Source: Hirundichthys speculiger (Eukaryota; Chordata; Actinopteri; Beloniformes; Exocoetidae). From it: 64,000 nucleotides of DNA. This document shows, piece by piece, positions 1 through 10,978 of this stretch. The DNA lies in NCBI GenBank assembly GCA_018398805.1, contig JAGFBZ010001232.1, positions 1-64,000 of the forward strand, read 5' to 3'. The notes under the pieces were generated by a model. It made no database searches, was not told the origin of the DNA, and saw only the letters and a program-made list of their open reading frames with translations. The stretch's first letter is position 1; each line of letters starts with the position of its first letter. The position numbers and the translations under genes are program-made.

Positions 1-1140
1 GCCTTTCACCTTGACAGTGGACTGCAAAAATGGTTTCATGACTGCAGCCCTTTTGCAAAAACATGGAGCAGGGTTGATGGTTTGTTTTTTTACTACTCCA
101 AGAACTAGACCCTGTGGCCACAGCGCTGCCACACTGTGTTCAGTTTATGCAGCTGCTCTCACGTTCAGTAGTTGTGAGATTATGTCACCCAACCACCCTG
201 CTAGAGCCACATGCTGTGCATGTACTCTTGTTGCAAAACTCAGATGAGTTTTTATCCCCAGCATGCCACATGGCATGGACAGCGGTTTCACTGTTGCAAC
301 CGCACAGAGATAAAATGATGACTCCCACTCCCCACACCAGAAGATAGGGAACCACACAATGGTGTACAGACAGCTCAAGGAGTCCATCTGCCACACCCAG
401 ACCTTACTGATGTCCCACTAAGTAAAGGGAAAGGGTTGGTTGGTAGATGGATCCTCATCTAAGACTCCACAGGGGCATATGCCAGACAGGGTATGCTGTG
501 GTTTCTTCTCTGCATCAGATGTTATAGAAGCTTGTCACCTTCCAGTGCATATGTCAGCACAAGCGGCAGAACTCATTTGCTTTAACCCAAGCATGTAGTT
601 TAACCAGAAAGAAATCGCTGACGGTCTACACAGATAGTCAATATGCTAGTCCACACTGTTTTATTTTTTGCAAAACAGTAGGAAAACAGAGGTATGACGT
701 CAACTGGAAAAACCAGTGACTCATGCTAGGCTGCTTAAGGAACTTTTTTGCAAGCCACCATGCTGCCTGTCCAGTCTGCAAATGTGCTGCACACACCTGT
801 GCAGAGGATGACATGTCAAAAGGGCAAACCATTTCACTGACCAAGCTGCTAAGAGAGTAGCTGCAGGCAGCCGCTGCACACCCCCACGCCAAAATGTCCA
901 CTCCGGACATTACTGACCATTCAGTTCTCAGCAGAGACATGCAAATGCTGCACCAGCAGCTGGAAAGAAACTTTGGCTCTCTGAAGGAGCGCATGTAGAG
1001 AATGACATTTACTCCATAAACGGACTATCAGTCCTGCCAAAAGCTTTGCATAAAGCAGTGGCGATTTTGAACCATGGACCATGCCATGTCTCAACAGGAG
1101 GGATGGTCGATCTCATGAATAAACACTATAAGACTATAAG
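1..1140 (+). pseudogene. Endogenous retrovirus pol remnant (RT end, RNase H, integrase N-terminus)
   Basis: Broken retroviral pol reading frames that begin outside the window. Translation in shifting frames gives a tether/connection-like stretch (about 1-250), an RNase H segment with the DG(S)S start near 446, an AEL motif near 560 and a TDSQYA-type motif near 625, then HTH/connection-like sequence to about 960. An integrase zinc-finger-like piece containing HGPCH follows at about 1033-1140. Many stops and frame changes interrupt it, so it is not functional. The motif style is closest to gamma/epsilon-type vertebrate retroviruses rather than Ty3 or BEL elements. The family assignment is an inference from motif resemblance. 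Confidence 0.7.
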
Positions 1141-1145
1141 GATCC

Positions 1146-1560
1146 ATGGCCAGAGCAGTAGGATCTAATGAATGTATCCAACCTTTCTGGTTACTGATGT
1201 TTCCTGAAGAAATTGAACGATCTGATGAACAACATGAATATGTGATTACTTGTGGAAGGTTCTACAAGCAAAATAATCTCTGCGAGCAAATCTTCTGTCA
1301 GAAAGGTCTCCCTTTGTCCTACAGGAACCCCTGGTTGGAGGTTGGAGACCTGGTGTATGTCAAAGTGATCAAAAGGAAGTCATGGTCGAGCCCTCGTTGG
1401 AGGGTCTATATCGTGTGCTCCTGACGACCCCTACAGCAGTGAGATTGCAGAAAGGTCCAGCTGGAGATATCTCAGCTACTGCAAACTGCAACCTGAGTAG
1501 AAGGCCCGCGACGGTAAGGTGGAAGGCCGGATACAAAGGGGGTCTTAGCCAACAGGGCAG
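1146..1560 (+). pseudogene. Endogenous retrovirus integrase C-terminal remnant
   Basis: The 3' end of integrase, readable in two successive frames. One frame (1146-1424) ends with the basic RKSWSSPRW signature preceded by GDLVYVK. An overlapping frame (from about 1382) continues with a LLTTPTAVR-type segment. These motifs mark the integrase C-terminal domain of gammaretrovirus-like elements. Only about 160 bases separate the zinc-finger piece (ending near 1140) from this domain, so the DDE catalytic core seems deleted. A +1 frame break lies near 1390-1410. Nonfunctional. Confidence 0.65.
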
Positions 1561-2628
1561 GACCGTCTCAACCCAGTTGAAGAAACCAACTGAACCTTAC
1601 CAATTTAGGGGCACTCAGGAGAAGATGCGGGAGCCACGTGCAGGACCATTTTGGGATTTGTCACCCTTACTTGTTTTCGACCATCAATCACCTTGGAAGA
1701 GACAACGGATGTGTGGTCGAAGGAAGACCAATATGCTCACAAAGAGCGTTAATAAATCACACAGATGGATGACAGACTGATATGTGTGAACAGCTGTGGA
1801 TTGGAATCCACAACCAACACCCTTCTGTTTTGAGAGGAAATTCACTGGGATGAATATATCCAGTGTCTACCTGGGATACTCCACATGTAAGACAATCATA
1901 CCCGTTTGACCCAGCAAGAAGATTTTAAAAACTTTCAACAGTTCACTCCCACAGGACATGATGTGGCTGCGGGGAACCTCAACACTGCAGCTCTGAACCA
2001 CACAGGAGAGTTAAGTCTGGAGTTGCCAGGCGAAGAAGGCTATCCTACACCACCTGACATGGTATGGCACTTCGGGCCTAAGACTTACCAGTACCTCCCA
2101 AGATACTGGTGTGGGAGATGTCACCTTGCATATCTTCAACCAGCTGCATTCATAGTGCCAGCCAGCAACCTGTCGGTCAACCAATGGTCTACGCCCAACG
2201 GATGTGCAAAGTGACCAGTAGAAGGCCATAAACCTTTGACCTCTGATGTCCGAGGGGTCTTCATGACACTGACCCCTCCTGATGGTGGAGCCCATCTAGG
2301 TCACACGCTGGATAACCATATGAAGACCCAGGAAGATGCCAGGATTAAACTTGACCACATGGTTTACAGGTGGACTGTGGTAGCAGTTATTTTTAAAGTT
2401 TCTTACACCTGTACTTTTTATTTAAATTATGTGTCATATCATACCTCAGGAAAATTATATCAAATGCTGTATCAGTGTTACACATGCCCAACTCCAATAG
2501 AAACTTCATTCATCCTGGAATTACTTTCCAACACTGACTTGGAAATGACCCTGAGTGTAAATGTGTTTGCGCTCATAAAAATGATTTTTACAGCCAAAAA
2601 TCTAACTGAAGTGGTTGTTTTAAAATGA
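1560..2628 (+). pseudogene. Probable endogenous retrovirus envelope remnant
   Basis: This stretch lies between integrase remnants and an LTR-like segment, where env is expected. The frame at 1906-2214 carries a WHFGPK...LP..W.G.C.L..L pattern that resembles surface-subunit sequence of fish endogenous retroviruses. The following frame (2236-2628, 130 residues) has a hydrophobic stretch near its middle but no recognisable fusion peptide or CX6CC motif. Stops and frame changes break the region. Position is the main argument, so the call is tentative. Confidence 0.4.
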
Positions 2629-2639
2629 TATGAGAATTT

Positions 2640-3161
2640 GAGCAAATATATGATAAACAGGAGGGAAATATTGGATTAATTTATACTAGTTATCACACAT
2701 TTGCTATTTAAACTGTACCCTACCTAGTGAAGAAACTACTGAAAGAAGTTAAGTATGTGTCACCTTTAAAAATGGCTTGTGTGATTGCTGGATAACATGC
2801 TGTATAAGAGTGTGAGAGTTATCATATGAACAGAAGGAGAAGAGCCGGGAACTGGAACTGCATGAGAGAACATTGGGCATTGTCAGCTATGTACTGATCA
2901 GTGTACGTAGATAGGTCAGATTAAGATATGCAGTTAGTCACTCCCCAAACCCCTTAGAGCTGCATATCCTATGTAAAGCAGGGACGTCCTAAGACAATAA
3001 AAGAAGGAGTTTGGCAGGAGTCAACTCAGAGCGGGTTGGAGATTGTAACTGAGCACTCTCTGTCCGTTCTCCTTGCAAGTAAATGTAATAACTGTCTCTT
3101 GTCTTCCTTCTTAAGAGTGTTTTAGGTTGTCTGAACCTGAAACTGTTTTAGGTCCATAACA
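2640..3161 (+). repeat. Probable 3' LTR of the endogenous retrovirus
   Basis: This sequence follows the env-like remnant. It has a TATA-like tataag near 2801, an AATAAA at 2996-3001 and a T/GT-rich downstream stretch (about 3080-3130), the order U3, R, U5 expected of an LTR. It ends near ccataaca. No second LTR copy is in the window, so both ends are approximate and no target duplication can be scored. Confidence 0.5.
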
Positions 3162-3348
3162 TAAAAACATAACGGAGGAAAAAATAACTCAGCCACAATC
3201 ATCCACTTTGTTTGACTGGCAAATGCTGCGCTCTCAGGAGCAAGCCTGAGTCATTTATTGACAATCATAAATCAAGAACACCTGTGTGACCCCACCCACT
3301 TCCGGATAGTCTGGTCAATACAAGAACATAAACAAAAACATCCAACAT

Positions 3349-3380
3349 ATGGGTTCGAACTATACTTATGGAACTATGGG
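3349..3380 (+). repeat. Left fragment of the 21/27-bp minisatellite
   Basis: One 27-bp unit (atgggttcgaac...) plus the first five bases of the next. It is identical to units of the array at 10979-11630. The BEL/Pao element starts at 3381, so this is the upstream part of the same array, cut off by the insertion. Confidence 0.85.
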
Positions 3381-3922
3381 TGTAACTGCACTTGCAGTAT
3401 TTTTTTGTCGCCACTAGGTGTAGCTGTGGTGCTGTTCATGCCACATAGAAAATGTTAGTTACACGTTGTTCGAAGTGTTTTAATTTCTATTTTTTGTATC
3501 TTAATAGAATATATTGGAGAAATGAGGAAATAATTATTAATATTGTAGCAAGATTGAAAGAGTAAGCTTGATGGGCTTGGTTGAAAATGACGGTGACGTC
3601 ACTTCCGGTCCCGGACGTCACTTCCGGTCCCGAACGTCACTTCAGAAAACCTTTAATATATCGGCCGTTAAGTTAATTAAGCCAATCAAGATTATAATCA
3701 TCGAAGTTCACCGGTTTGTCCACATGCAGGCCAAAGTGGTATGTTGTTCTATGTTTCGTAATTGTATGTTTGTATGATATTAAGCAAGTTAGTAATGTTT
3801 GTACATTGTTTTTGTGTTTTTATCAGTTCTACGATGTAATTGTGGAATATGCAAGTTTCAAGAATACAACCACTAAACATCAGTGAAAGAACTCTCGTCT
3901 CGTTTGTGAACAAGCCGGCATA
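3381..3922 (+). repeat. BEL/Pao 5' LTR
   Basis: Begins TGTAACTGC and ends GGCATA. Placing the end at TA rather than the canonical CA is forced by the target duplication atggg and by the intact minisatellite units elsewhere. The U3 region holds a near-perfect 19-bp tandem repeat (about 3595-3640) of gacgtcacttccggtcccg with a full TGACGTCA at 3594-3601. No obvious tRNA-complementary primer site starting TGG directly follows at 3923. Confidence 0.92.
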
Positions 3923-4207
3923 GTAGAACACTTCACTGCCAAGAAGAAGTTAATAAGACCGTTAGGAACAAAGCTGCTAGCAAGAGTTGCTTCACATCTG
4001 CAAAGGGAAGTATCATGTTTTTGGGATGAATGCATTGCATGCATAAAGAACCAAGCTAACAAGTGGAAACTAAATAAGCAAGGGCTGAAGTTTTTGTCTT
4101 GGAAGCAGCATAATCACTATTATTGTTAAACCCTCAACTGCATGCTATTCAAATGAACATTGCTATTCAAAATAGAAGTAACTTCTAAAAAGGAATAACA
4201 AGTTACC

Positions 4208-4702
4208 ATGGCAGATGAAAGTAAGAGTACACTACAGCCCGTTGAAAGTAGTGCAGAGCTTAATGTACAAGATGATGAAAAGGAAGTCCAGGATACAGAA
4301 GAGCAGGCACATGGAGAAGGAATTCCACAGCCCTCAGTATCTACAGATCCCATCCAGTTAGAAAGCTTACGCAGAAGTCAGCGCACACGCATTCTTACTG
4401 AAAAAGGGAAATCTTTACAAGAGGCAAGGTTAAATGATTTGACCAAAGATTTCCAGCGAATATACAAGAAGTGGAAATACCACATAAACTCCTTTAACAA
4501 GATGGTTAAAAATAAGGATATTGACTTGATACCAGAAGCTGTGAGTGTCATAGACAATATTACAACAGACATCTGCAACACTTATGATGAGATCAGAAAG
4601 ATTGAAAACCCTGATTTGGAAATAAGGAGAAAATGTGATGTGTGCTGTGCCATCAGCGACGCCGCCAGAACAAAGGCTATGTCTTTTGGAAGAAAATGGT
4701 GA
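4208..4702 (+). CDS. gag: BEL/Pao Gag, N-terminal part (broken frame)
   Basis: First reading frame of the element, starting at an ATG in a strong context (accATGG) 285 bp after the 5' LTR. The 164 residues are acidic and Gln/Glu-rich at first (to about residue 60) and then helical and basic, as in Pao-type Gag N-termini. The frame stops at 4702. Its natural continuation lies one frame over, beginning within 4635-4700, so a +1 shift separates it from the rest of Gag. It forms the particle shell with the downstream part. A single-base indel is more likely than programmed frameshifting because no typical slippery site is seen. Confidence 0.8.
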   Translation: MADESKSTLQPVESSAELNVQDDEKEVQDTEEQAHGEGIPQPSVSTDPIQLESLRRSQRTRILTEKGKSLQEARLNDLTKDFQRIYKKWKYHINSFNKMVKNKDIDLIPEAVSVIDNITTDICNTYDEIRKIENPDLEIRRKCDVCCAISDAARTKAMSFGRKW

Positions 4703-6236
4703 TCCAGACAGTATACCCTGGCCAGATTCACAGTCGGTGTTTGAAAGCAGTTCATCCAGCATCAGCTCTGTGATCACATACAAATCAAAGTCTATGTCTG
4801 GGATGTCTCACCAGTCATCTCTTGTCACACAACAGCAAAGGCAAGAAGCTGCAGCTGAGGTAGCAGCTACTGAAGAGGTAATTAAAATAATGAAAACGCA
4901 ACATCAACGTGAGGAAGAAATTAGAGAACTTGAAGTTGAGGATGCAAAGAAAAGAGCTCAATTTCTAACAGAAAGCATCACGATAAAGACAAAGTTAGAG
5001 GAGAAGAAAAAGGAAGTGGAACTATTGAAAGAACTGCAAAAACGAAATGCAGCACAAGCAAGATTAAATGTCTATGCTGAAAGCCTAAACAGCAAGGATG
5101 AAGAAAGCCTTCCTGCTGTTCATTCACAAATAAACCAAGTTAGTTCTCTCCCACAATCAAGATTTCCAAATGTGCACTCTAAACCATTCCTCCCTTCTCA
5201 AGTTAAAGCTCCTACAAGCCAGCAATCTGCACAGCAAACCACACTTCTAACTGCTAATGAAGCAGCCTCCATTGATCTCGTTAAAACTCTCGCTGAAGCA
5301 ATCACAGCCAACAGAATCCCAATCCCAGAGCCAGTAGTCTTCACAGGTGACCCACTGCAGTATAACGATTGGAAGCTGTCCTTTGGAGCTTTAGTTGACC
5401 GCAAAAATCTGCCAATCCAAGAAAAGCTTTTCTTCTTAAGAAAATATGTTGGAGGTTCAGCCAAGAAGGCTATTGAAGGTCACTTTCTAGCTGGAACAGA
5501 TACGGCATATTGTGATGCTTGGGAAATGCTAGACGATAGATTTGGAAATCCCTTTGTCATAGCCAAGTCTTATCGTGACAAAATTCAGTCATGGCCTAAA
5601 GTTACTGCCAAGGACAGTAAAGAATTACGTGAGTTTGCTGACTTCCTAAGCAGTGTTGAATCAGCCATCCCTTATGTTCAAGGATTACAGGTTTTAAATG
5701 ACTGCGTGGAAAATCAGAGAATAGCAGCAAAACTGCCAGATTGGCTAAGTGCACGTTGGAACAGAAGAGTTACAGAGTTCCAAGATGAACACAAAACGTT
5801 TCCTGATTTCAGCCATTTTGTGAAATTTCTGAATAAGGAAGCAAGAATTGCATGCAACCCGATCACCTCATTGCAAGCAATAAAGCCAACTGAACTAGAC
5901 AACAAGTATCTGTACAAAGACAAATCAAGAAGGAACACTGCTCTAAATGCAAAAACTCTCAGTACAAGCTCTAATGAAAAGTCAATCTCTGTATGCCTGT
6001 TTTGTAAGAAACCCGGTCATGCATTACATAAATGTCGAAAGTTAATGGAAAAGTCGGTCGAAGAAAGAGTTAAGTTTGTGCAGTCTGAAAAACTGTGCTT
6101 CGGCTGCCTCAAGTACGGCCATATCTCCAAGAACTGTACTTCCAGGAGTGTGTGCGACAAATGTCAGAAGTCTCATCCAAGTTGTCTTCATCAAGACAGA
6201 GAGAAGAGTGATAAAGAAAAAAAGATCAAAGAATAG
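4635..6236 (+). CDS. gag: BEL/Pao Gag, coiled coil, capsid and zinc knuckles
   Basis: Main Gag frame (533 codons from its first ATG, although the true upstream part is the frame ending at 4702). A long Glu/Lys/Gln-rich coiled coil occupies about residues 70-155. A capsid-like segment of the Pao/DUF1759 type (GDPLQYNDW ... ) covers about 230-400. Three Cys/His clusters lie near the C-terminus, about 450-515: CKKPGHALHKC, CFGCLKYGHISKNC and a CxxC...H variant. It packages element RNA in cytoplasmic particles. The frame ends at TAG 6234-6236, preceded by ga[a aaa aag], which fits a -1 slippery heptamer in phase. However, protease lies in the +1 frame, so that site does not explain the switch. 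Confidence 0.85.
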   Translation: MMCAVPSATPPEQRLCLLEENGDPDSIPWPDSQSVFESSSSSISSVITYKSKSMSGMSHQSSLVTQQQRQEAAAEVAATEEVIKIMKTQHQREEEIRELEVEDAKKRAQFLTESITIKTKLEEKKKEVELLKELQKRNAAQARLNVYAESLNSKDEESLPAVHSQINQVSSLPQSRFPNVHSKPFLPSQVKAPTSQQSAQQTTLLTANEAASIDLVKTLAEAITANRIPIPEPVVFTGDPLQYNDWKLSFGALVDRKNLPIQEKLFFLRKYVGGSAKKAIEGHFLAGTDTAYCDAWEMLDDRFGNPFVIAKSYRDKIQSWPKVTAKDSKELREFADFLSSVESAIPYVQGLQVLNDCVENQRIAAKLPDWLSARWNRRVTEFQDEHKTFPDFSHFVKFLNKEARIACNPITSLQAIKPTELDNKYLYKDKSRRNTALNAKTLSTSSNEKSISVCLFCKKPGHALHKCRKLMEKSVEERVKFVQSEKLCFGCLKYGHISKNCTSRSVCDKCQKSHPSCLHQDREKSDKEKKIKE

Positions 6237-6567
6237 TCAACAACGAACAAAGACTAATCAGGAAACAGAAAGGATGTCTGACACACAAGAGCAAGAATCC
6301 AAGCAAGCTACGTCCAACAGAGTCGTACAACAAAGGTCAAAAGGTTGTACTTCCTCAGTCATACCAGTCTATGTATCGACTATGAATGAACCAGAGAATG
6401 AAAGGCTTGTGTATGCTTTGCTTGACACTCAAAGTGACACTACTTTCATCTTAAGAGACACAGCTGAGTCACTAAACTCCAAATCTGAGCCAGTCCAACT
6501 CAAGATTTCCACTATAACCTCCAAAACAAAGATTGTTTCAAGTCATAAGTTAAGGACCTACAAGTAA
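6226..6567 (+). CDS. pro: BEL/Pao aspartic protease segment (broken frame)
   Basis: Continuation of the polyprotein in the +1 frame after Gag. The diagnostic ALLDTQSDTTFI motif, the Pao-type active site (D-T-Q/G-S), is encoded at about 6415-6453. The enzyme would cut Gag-Pol inside the particle. The frame stops at 6567. Homologous sequence resumes in another frame just before that stop, near 6545, and runs on from 6597. The start given here is the point of frame change, not an initiation codon, since this part is made only as a fusion. Confidence 0.78.
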   Translation, partial: SKNSQQRTKTNQETERMSDTQEQESKQATSNRVVQQRSKGCTSSVIPVYVSTMNEPENERLVYALLDTQSDTTFILRDTAESLNSKSEPVQLKISTITSKTKIVSSHKLRTYK

Positions 6568-7289
6568 GAGGCCTGAACTCTGAAGTCAGAATCAAGTTGC
6601 CAACAACATATACCAGAAACTATATTCCTGCCAATAGATCACACATTCCTACAAGAAGGACGGCAGAGAAATGGTCCCATCTGAAACATCTATCAGAGGA
6701 AATGGCTCCTGAACTGGACTGTGAAGTCGGATTACTAATTGGATATAATTGTCCTCAAGCTTTACTACCTTTGGAGGTGGTTAGTGGTGAAAGAGACCAG
6801 CCATTTGCACAAAAATCCCTCCTTGGTTGGAGCATCATTGGCTACAGTGACACTGATAGTGACTATGAAGATGAAATAGGAGTAAGTCATCGCATTATTA
6901 TTAAACAAGTCCTGCCATCTGTGGAACCCACTCACGAACTCAAAAATGAAGTTCACTTTGTACGCAGAAACAAGGTTAAAGAAGTGATCACTCCAGATGG
7001 AATCATTAAAATGCTGGAAATGGATTTTGTTGAAAGAAGTGTTGAAGAAGAACAAGTGTCACAAGAAGATCTAGTGTTTCTGACTAAAGTAAAAGGAGGC
7101 ATAAAACAAAAGCAAAATGGCCACCTTGAAATGCCACTACCTTTTAAGCAAGCAAAACCTGAACTGCCAAACAACAAACCTTGTGCAGAACACAGGCTTA
7201 GGTGTTTGGAAAGGCGTCTCAGAAAGGATGAACGCTATTTCAATGATTATGTGACATTCATGCAAGACATCATAAAGAGAGGATGCTGA
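6546..7289 (+). CDS. pol: BEL/Pao protease-RT linker segment (broken frame)
   Basis: Third piece of the polyprotein, frame open from about 6546 to 7289. It includes the conserved Pao stretch after protease ([13 protein letters not shown] ... [10 protein letters not shown], about 6735-6850). The RT fingers entry follows, with the [14 protein letters not shown] region typical of Pao elements just upstream of the RT core. It ends at TGA 7287-7289 inside a motif that continues one frame over from about 7282, so another single-base change separates it from the RT/integrase frame. Confidence 0.75.
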
Positions 7290-7293
7290 GAAA

Positions 7294-10200
7294 GTGCCAG
7301 AGGCTGAACTGAATAATCAACCAGCATGGTATATTCCTCACCATGGGATTTACCATCCTCAAAAGCCTCATAAGATTCGTGTTGTCTTCGATTGCTCAGC
7401 CAAGTTTCAGAACACCTCTTTAAATGAGCACCTCCTGTCAGGCCCAGATCTCACAAATACACTTGTTGGAGTCCTGTGTCGTTTCAGGAAAGGACATGTA
7501 GCCATCATGTGTGACGTAGAGCGCATGTTTCATCAATTTCATGTTGCTCCAGAAGACCAGGATTATCTCAGATTCCTATGGTGGGAGGGTGGTAACCTGG
7601 ATCAACCATCAGTGTTTCGTATGAGAGTACACTTATTTGGTGCAGCATCCTCGCCTGGATGCGCAAACTTTGGATTAAAGCATTTAGCTGCTCAAGGGAA
7701 GAGTAAGTTTAGTCCAGCCACCGTGAAGTTCATACAACGCAACTTTTATGTGGATGATGGATTGACAAGTGTGGACTCAGACCAAGAAGCTGTTCAGCTT
7801 GTAAAGGAAGCCAGAGAACTCTGCAGAACTGGAAATCTGCACTTACACAAGTTTATCAGCAACAGTCAAGTAGTAATTGCTACTATCCCAAAGGAAGAAT
7901 GTGCAGCTAGTGCAACTGACCTGGATCTAGCGCTTGGAGAGCCAAAGATGGAAAGAGCCTTAGGGGTTCAATGGTGTGTTACCTCAGACACGTTTCGCTT
8001 CAGAGTCGTTGTAAAAAACAACCCCTTCACTAGAAGAGGAGTGCTCTCCACAGTAGCCTCAATATTTGACCCACTTGGATTTGTTTCTCCATTCATTCTA
8101 GTAGGCAAAAGAATCCTCCAAAGAATGTGCCAGGAAAAGCTGGGTTGGGATGAGCCGCTCCCAGAAGATCTCAAGCCGCAATGGGAGGCTTGGCTCCTAG
8201 ACCTCCAGAACCTGTCTGCCATAAAGATACCACGTTGTTACGTCCCATTAACATTCAACAAGGATCGGCAGTATGAGTTGCACAGTTTCTCTGATGCCAG
8301 CGTAGATGGTTATGGCATGTGCTCATACTTAAGAACTGTGACCAAGTCTGGAGAGGTTCAATGCACTCTTGTGATGGGGAAAGCTAGAGTCGCTCCTACT
8401 AAAGTGATGACCATCCCAAGATTAGAGCTTTCGGCTGCTGTAGTAGCTACCAGAACTGCTAGCTTTCTCAAAAGAGAGCTAGAACTTCAAGACATTCAAG
8501 AGTACTACTGGACTGATTCCAAAGTAGTCCTGGGTTATATTAGCAACGACGCAAAACGATTCCATGTATTTGTTGCTAACAGAATACAAAGAATCAGATC
8601 AAGTACAGAACCAAGACAGTGGCGATACATTACCTCCCAACAAAATCCTGCTGATCATGCATCGCGTGGAGTGATGACAAAGGAACTGTTGGAGTCCAAC
8701 TGGTTCACAGGACCCAGCTTCCTTTGGCAAAAGGACCTACCAAAAGAAGATGTCAAGGTGAAAGAAATCAGCACCAAAGATCCAGAACTCAAGGTCACAC
8801 AAGTTTTTACAGTCACAGCAAAGGAAGAGAAATCTTTCTCAGAACGACTGGAAAAGTTCTCAGATTGGACAAGAGTCGTTAAAGCAATAGCAAGATTAAG
8901 GCGACGTGTAAAGCAAGCAAAAAACTCAAAGGGCATGTCCAAGGAAAGTACTACACTGGAAGAAAGGAAAGATGCAGAAGAGTTCATAATATGCACAATC
9001 CAAAGTGAATCATTCAGCAAAGAAATTAAATCTCTCAAAGAAAAGACAGAAATCACGGCATCTCACTCTAAGATACACCAGTTAAGCCCATTCCTTGACA
9101 ACTACAATATTCTGAGGGTGGGAGGAAGACTTACAAAGGCATCACTCCATCCCAACGTTAAACATCCAGCCATCCTCCCAAAGAAGCATCATGTGTCTCG
9201 CCTACTCATCAAGCATTTCCATGAGAAGATACATCACCAAGGTCGAGGGATGACAGTCAATGAAATACGTGCCAACGGCATATGGATTATTGGCTGCAGT
9301 ACAGAAGTGTCATCATTCATATTCAAATGCGTCAAATGCAGAAAATACAGGAAAGGTAATCAAGATCAAAGGATGGGCGATCTGCCATCAGAAAGACTTG
9401 AAGCCACCCCTCCATTCACATATAGCGGAATGGACTGCTTCGGACCATTCTGTGTGAAAGAAGGGAGGAAGGAAGTAAAAAGATATGGACTCTTATTCAC
9501 TTGCATGTGCTCGAGAGCTATCCACACGGAAGTTCTGGATGACCTCAGTACAGACTGTTTTCTCAATGCGCTACGTTGTTTCATCACAATACGTGGCAAC
9601 GTCAGTCAGTTGCATTGTGATCAAGGCACTAATTTCATTGGTGCGAAAAATGAGCTTTTCACGCTAACAACTCAAGAGAAAGTCAAAGAGCTGGGTATAA
9701 GTTTCATTTTTAACCCACCTGCTTCTAGTCATATGGGAGGTGTCTGGGAGAGACAGATCCGCACAATTAAAAATGTCCTAAGATCTATTCTCGACCAGTC
9801 CGCTTCAAGACTGGACACTTCATCCTTGAGAACATTCATGTATGAAGCCATGGCAATAGTTAATAGTCGACCATTGACTGTGGAATGCATCAACGACCCT
9901 GTGGGGCCAGAGCCACTGACGCCAAACCATATTTTGACCATAAAAACAGCAATGATCTTACCACCACCTGGGCAGTTTGTTAAGGAAGATCTGTACCTGC
10001 AGAAACGATGGAAAAGAGTACAGTACTTGGCGAATGTATTTTGGACAAGATGGAGAAAGGAGTACCTGTTGAACCTTCAGCAGAGAAACAAATGGAATAA
10101 AACCCGCAGGAATGCAAGGATAAATGATATTGTTCTACTACAAGAGGACTGTGTTCCAAGAAACCAGTGGAAGCTCGCCAAAGTAGTAGAAGTAACACCA

Positions 10201-10335
10201 GGAACTGACGGCAGAGTCAGAAAGGTCAAGCTTCTCGTCAGTGACTCTGCTAAAGACAGTAAAGGAACACGTTCCGTGAGGACAGTTTTAGAGAGACCTA
10301 TACATAAAACTATACTTCTACTTGAAGCAGAATAA
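7294..10335 (+). CDS. pol: BEL/Pao reverse transcriptase, RNase H and integrase
   Basis: Intact 1013-codon frame. The RT carries the catalytic YVDD at residues 152-155. An RNase H-like domain begins with SFSDAS near residue 330 and has a TDSK motif near 410. The integrase has an HHCC zinc finger (histidines about 641-652, CVKC about 680) and a catalytic triad visible as D714 (SGMDCFGPF), D776 (HCDQGTNF) and E819 (GGVWERQIR). A C-terminal basic domain ends at residue 1013. It would reverse-transcribe element RNA and insert the cDNA. The ATG at 7294 is only the first in the frame; the natural protein is a Gag-Pol fusion. This is the best-preserved part of the element. Confidence 0.92.
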   Translation: MPEAELNNQPAWYIPHHGIYHPQKPHKIRVVFDCSAKFQNTSLNEHLLSGPDLTNTLVGVLCRFRKGHVAIMCDVERMFHQFHVAPEDQDYLRFLWWEGGNLDQPSVFRMRVHLFGAASSPGCANFGLKHLAAQGKSKFSPATVKFIQRNFYVDDGLTSVDSDQEAVQLVKEARELCRTGNLHLHKFISNSQVVIATIPKEECAASATDLDLALGEPKMERALGVQWCVTSDTFRFRVVVKNNPFTRRGVLSTVASIFDPLGFVSPFILVGKRILQRMCQEKLGWDEPLPEDLKPQWEAWLLDLQNLSAIKIPRCYVPLTFNKDRQYELHSFSDASVDGYGMCSYLRTVTKSGEVQCTLVMGKARVAPTKVMTIPRLELSAAVVATRTASFLKRELELQDIQEYYWTDSKVVLGYISNDAKRFHVFVANRIQRIRSSTEPRQWRYITSQQNPADHASRGVMTKELLESNWFTGPSFLWQKDLPKEDVKVKEISTKDPELKVTQVFTVTAKEEKSFSERLEKFSDWTRVVKAIARLRRRVKQAKNSKGMSKESTTLEERKDAEEFIICTIQSESFSKEIKSLKEKTEITASHSKIHQLSPFLDNYNILRVGGRLTKASLHPNVKHPAILPKKHHVSRLLIKHFHEKIHHQGRGMTVNEIRANGIWIIGCSTEVSSFIFKCVKCRKYRKGNQDQRMGDLPSERLEATPPFTYSGMDCFGPFCVKEGRKEVKRYGLLFTCMCSRAIHTEVLDDLSTDCFLNALRCFITIRGNVSQLHCDQGTNFIGAKNELFTLTTQEKVKELGISFIFNPPASSHMGGVWERQIRTIKNVLRSILDQSASRLDTSSLRTFMYEAMAIVNSRPLTVECINDPVGPEPLTPNHILTIKTAMILPPPGQFVKEDLYLQKRWKRVQYLANVFWTRWRKEYLLNLQQRNKWNKTRRNARINDIVLLQEDCVPRNQWKLAKVVEVTPGTDGRVRKVKLLVSDSAKDSKGTRSVRTVLERPIHKTILLLEAE

Positions 10336-10436
10336 GGACTGAAGAGTAATGTTTATGTACTAGCATTTGTTAAGTTTATTGTTTGTTGTTTATACTTAGG
10401 ATCACACCTGCTGTAGTAGCAGTATGATGGTGGGAG

Positions 10437-10978
10437 TGTAACTGCACTTGCAGTATTTTTTTGTCGCCACTAGGTGTAGCTGTGGTGCTGTTCATGCCAC
10501 ATAGAAAATGTTAGTTACACGTTGTTCGAAGTGTTTTAATTTCTATTTTTTGTATCTTAATAGAATATATTGGAGAAATGAGGAAATAATTATTAATATT
10601 GTAGCAAGATTGAAAGAGTAAGCTTGATGGGCTTGGTTGAAAATGACGGTGACGTCACTTCCGGTCCCGGACGTCACTTCCGGTCCCGAACGTCACTTCA
10701 GAAAACCTTTAATATATCGGCCGTTAAGTTAATTAAGCCAATCAAGATTATAATCATCGAAGTTCACCGGTTTGTCCACATGCAGGCCAAAGTGGTATGT
10801 TGTTCTATGTTTCGTAATTGTATGTTTGTATGATATTAAGCAAGTTAGTAATGTTTGTACATTGTTTTTGTGTTTTTATCAGTTCTACGATGTAATTGTG
10901 GAATATGCAAGTTTCAAGAATACAACCACTAAACATCAGTGAAAGAACTCTCGTCTCGTTTGTGAACAAGCCGGCATA
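10437..10978 (+). repeat. BEL/Pao 3' LTR
   Basis: Identical to the 5' LTR by eye over 542 bp. The purine-rich gatggtgggag immediately upstream (10426-10436) is the likely polypurine tract. The duplicated target atggg follows at 10979. Confidence 0.93.

Larger units (their letters stand above)
3381..10978 (+). mobile_element. BEL/Pao LTR retrotransposon, complete, recent insertion
   Basis: Full-length 7,598-bp element with two 542-bp LTRs that I read as identical base for base. It is flanked by the 5-bp duplication atggg (3376-3380 and 10979-10983). Inside are gag with three Cys/His knuckles, an aspartic protease with DTQSD, an RT with YVDD, RNase H and a DDE integrase, the Pao-branch domain order. 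There is no envelope frame: pol ends at 10335, about 100 bp before the 3' LTR. LTR identity indicates a young insertion, yet the coding frame changes four times. It sits inside a minisatellite. Confidence 0.93.

Noticed and set aside
3568..3777. 69-codon frame repeated at 10624-10833
   Set aside because: It is inside both BEL LTRs and duplicates only because the LTRs are identical.
6215..6225. Programmed -1 frameshift at A AAA AAG at the end of Gag
   Set aside because: The phase is right for -1 slippage, but the downstream protease is in the +1 frame and the -1 frame has no protease motif.
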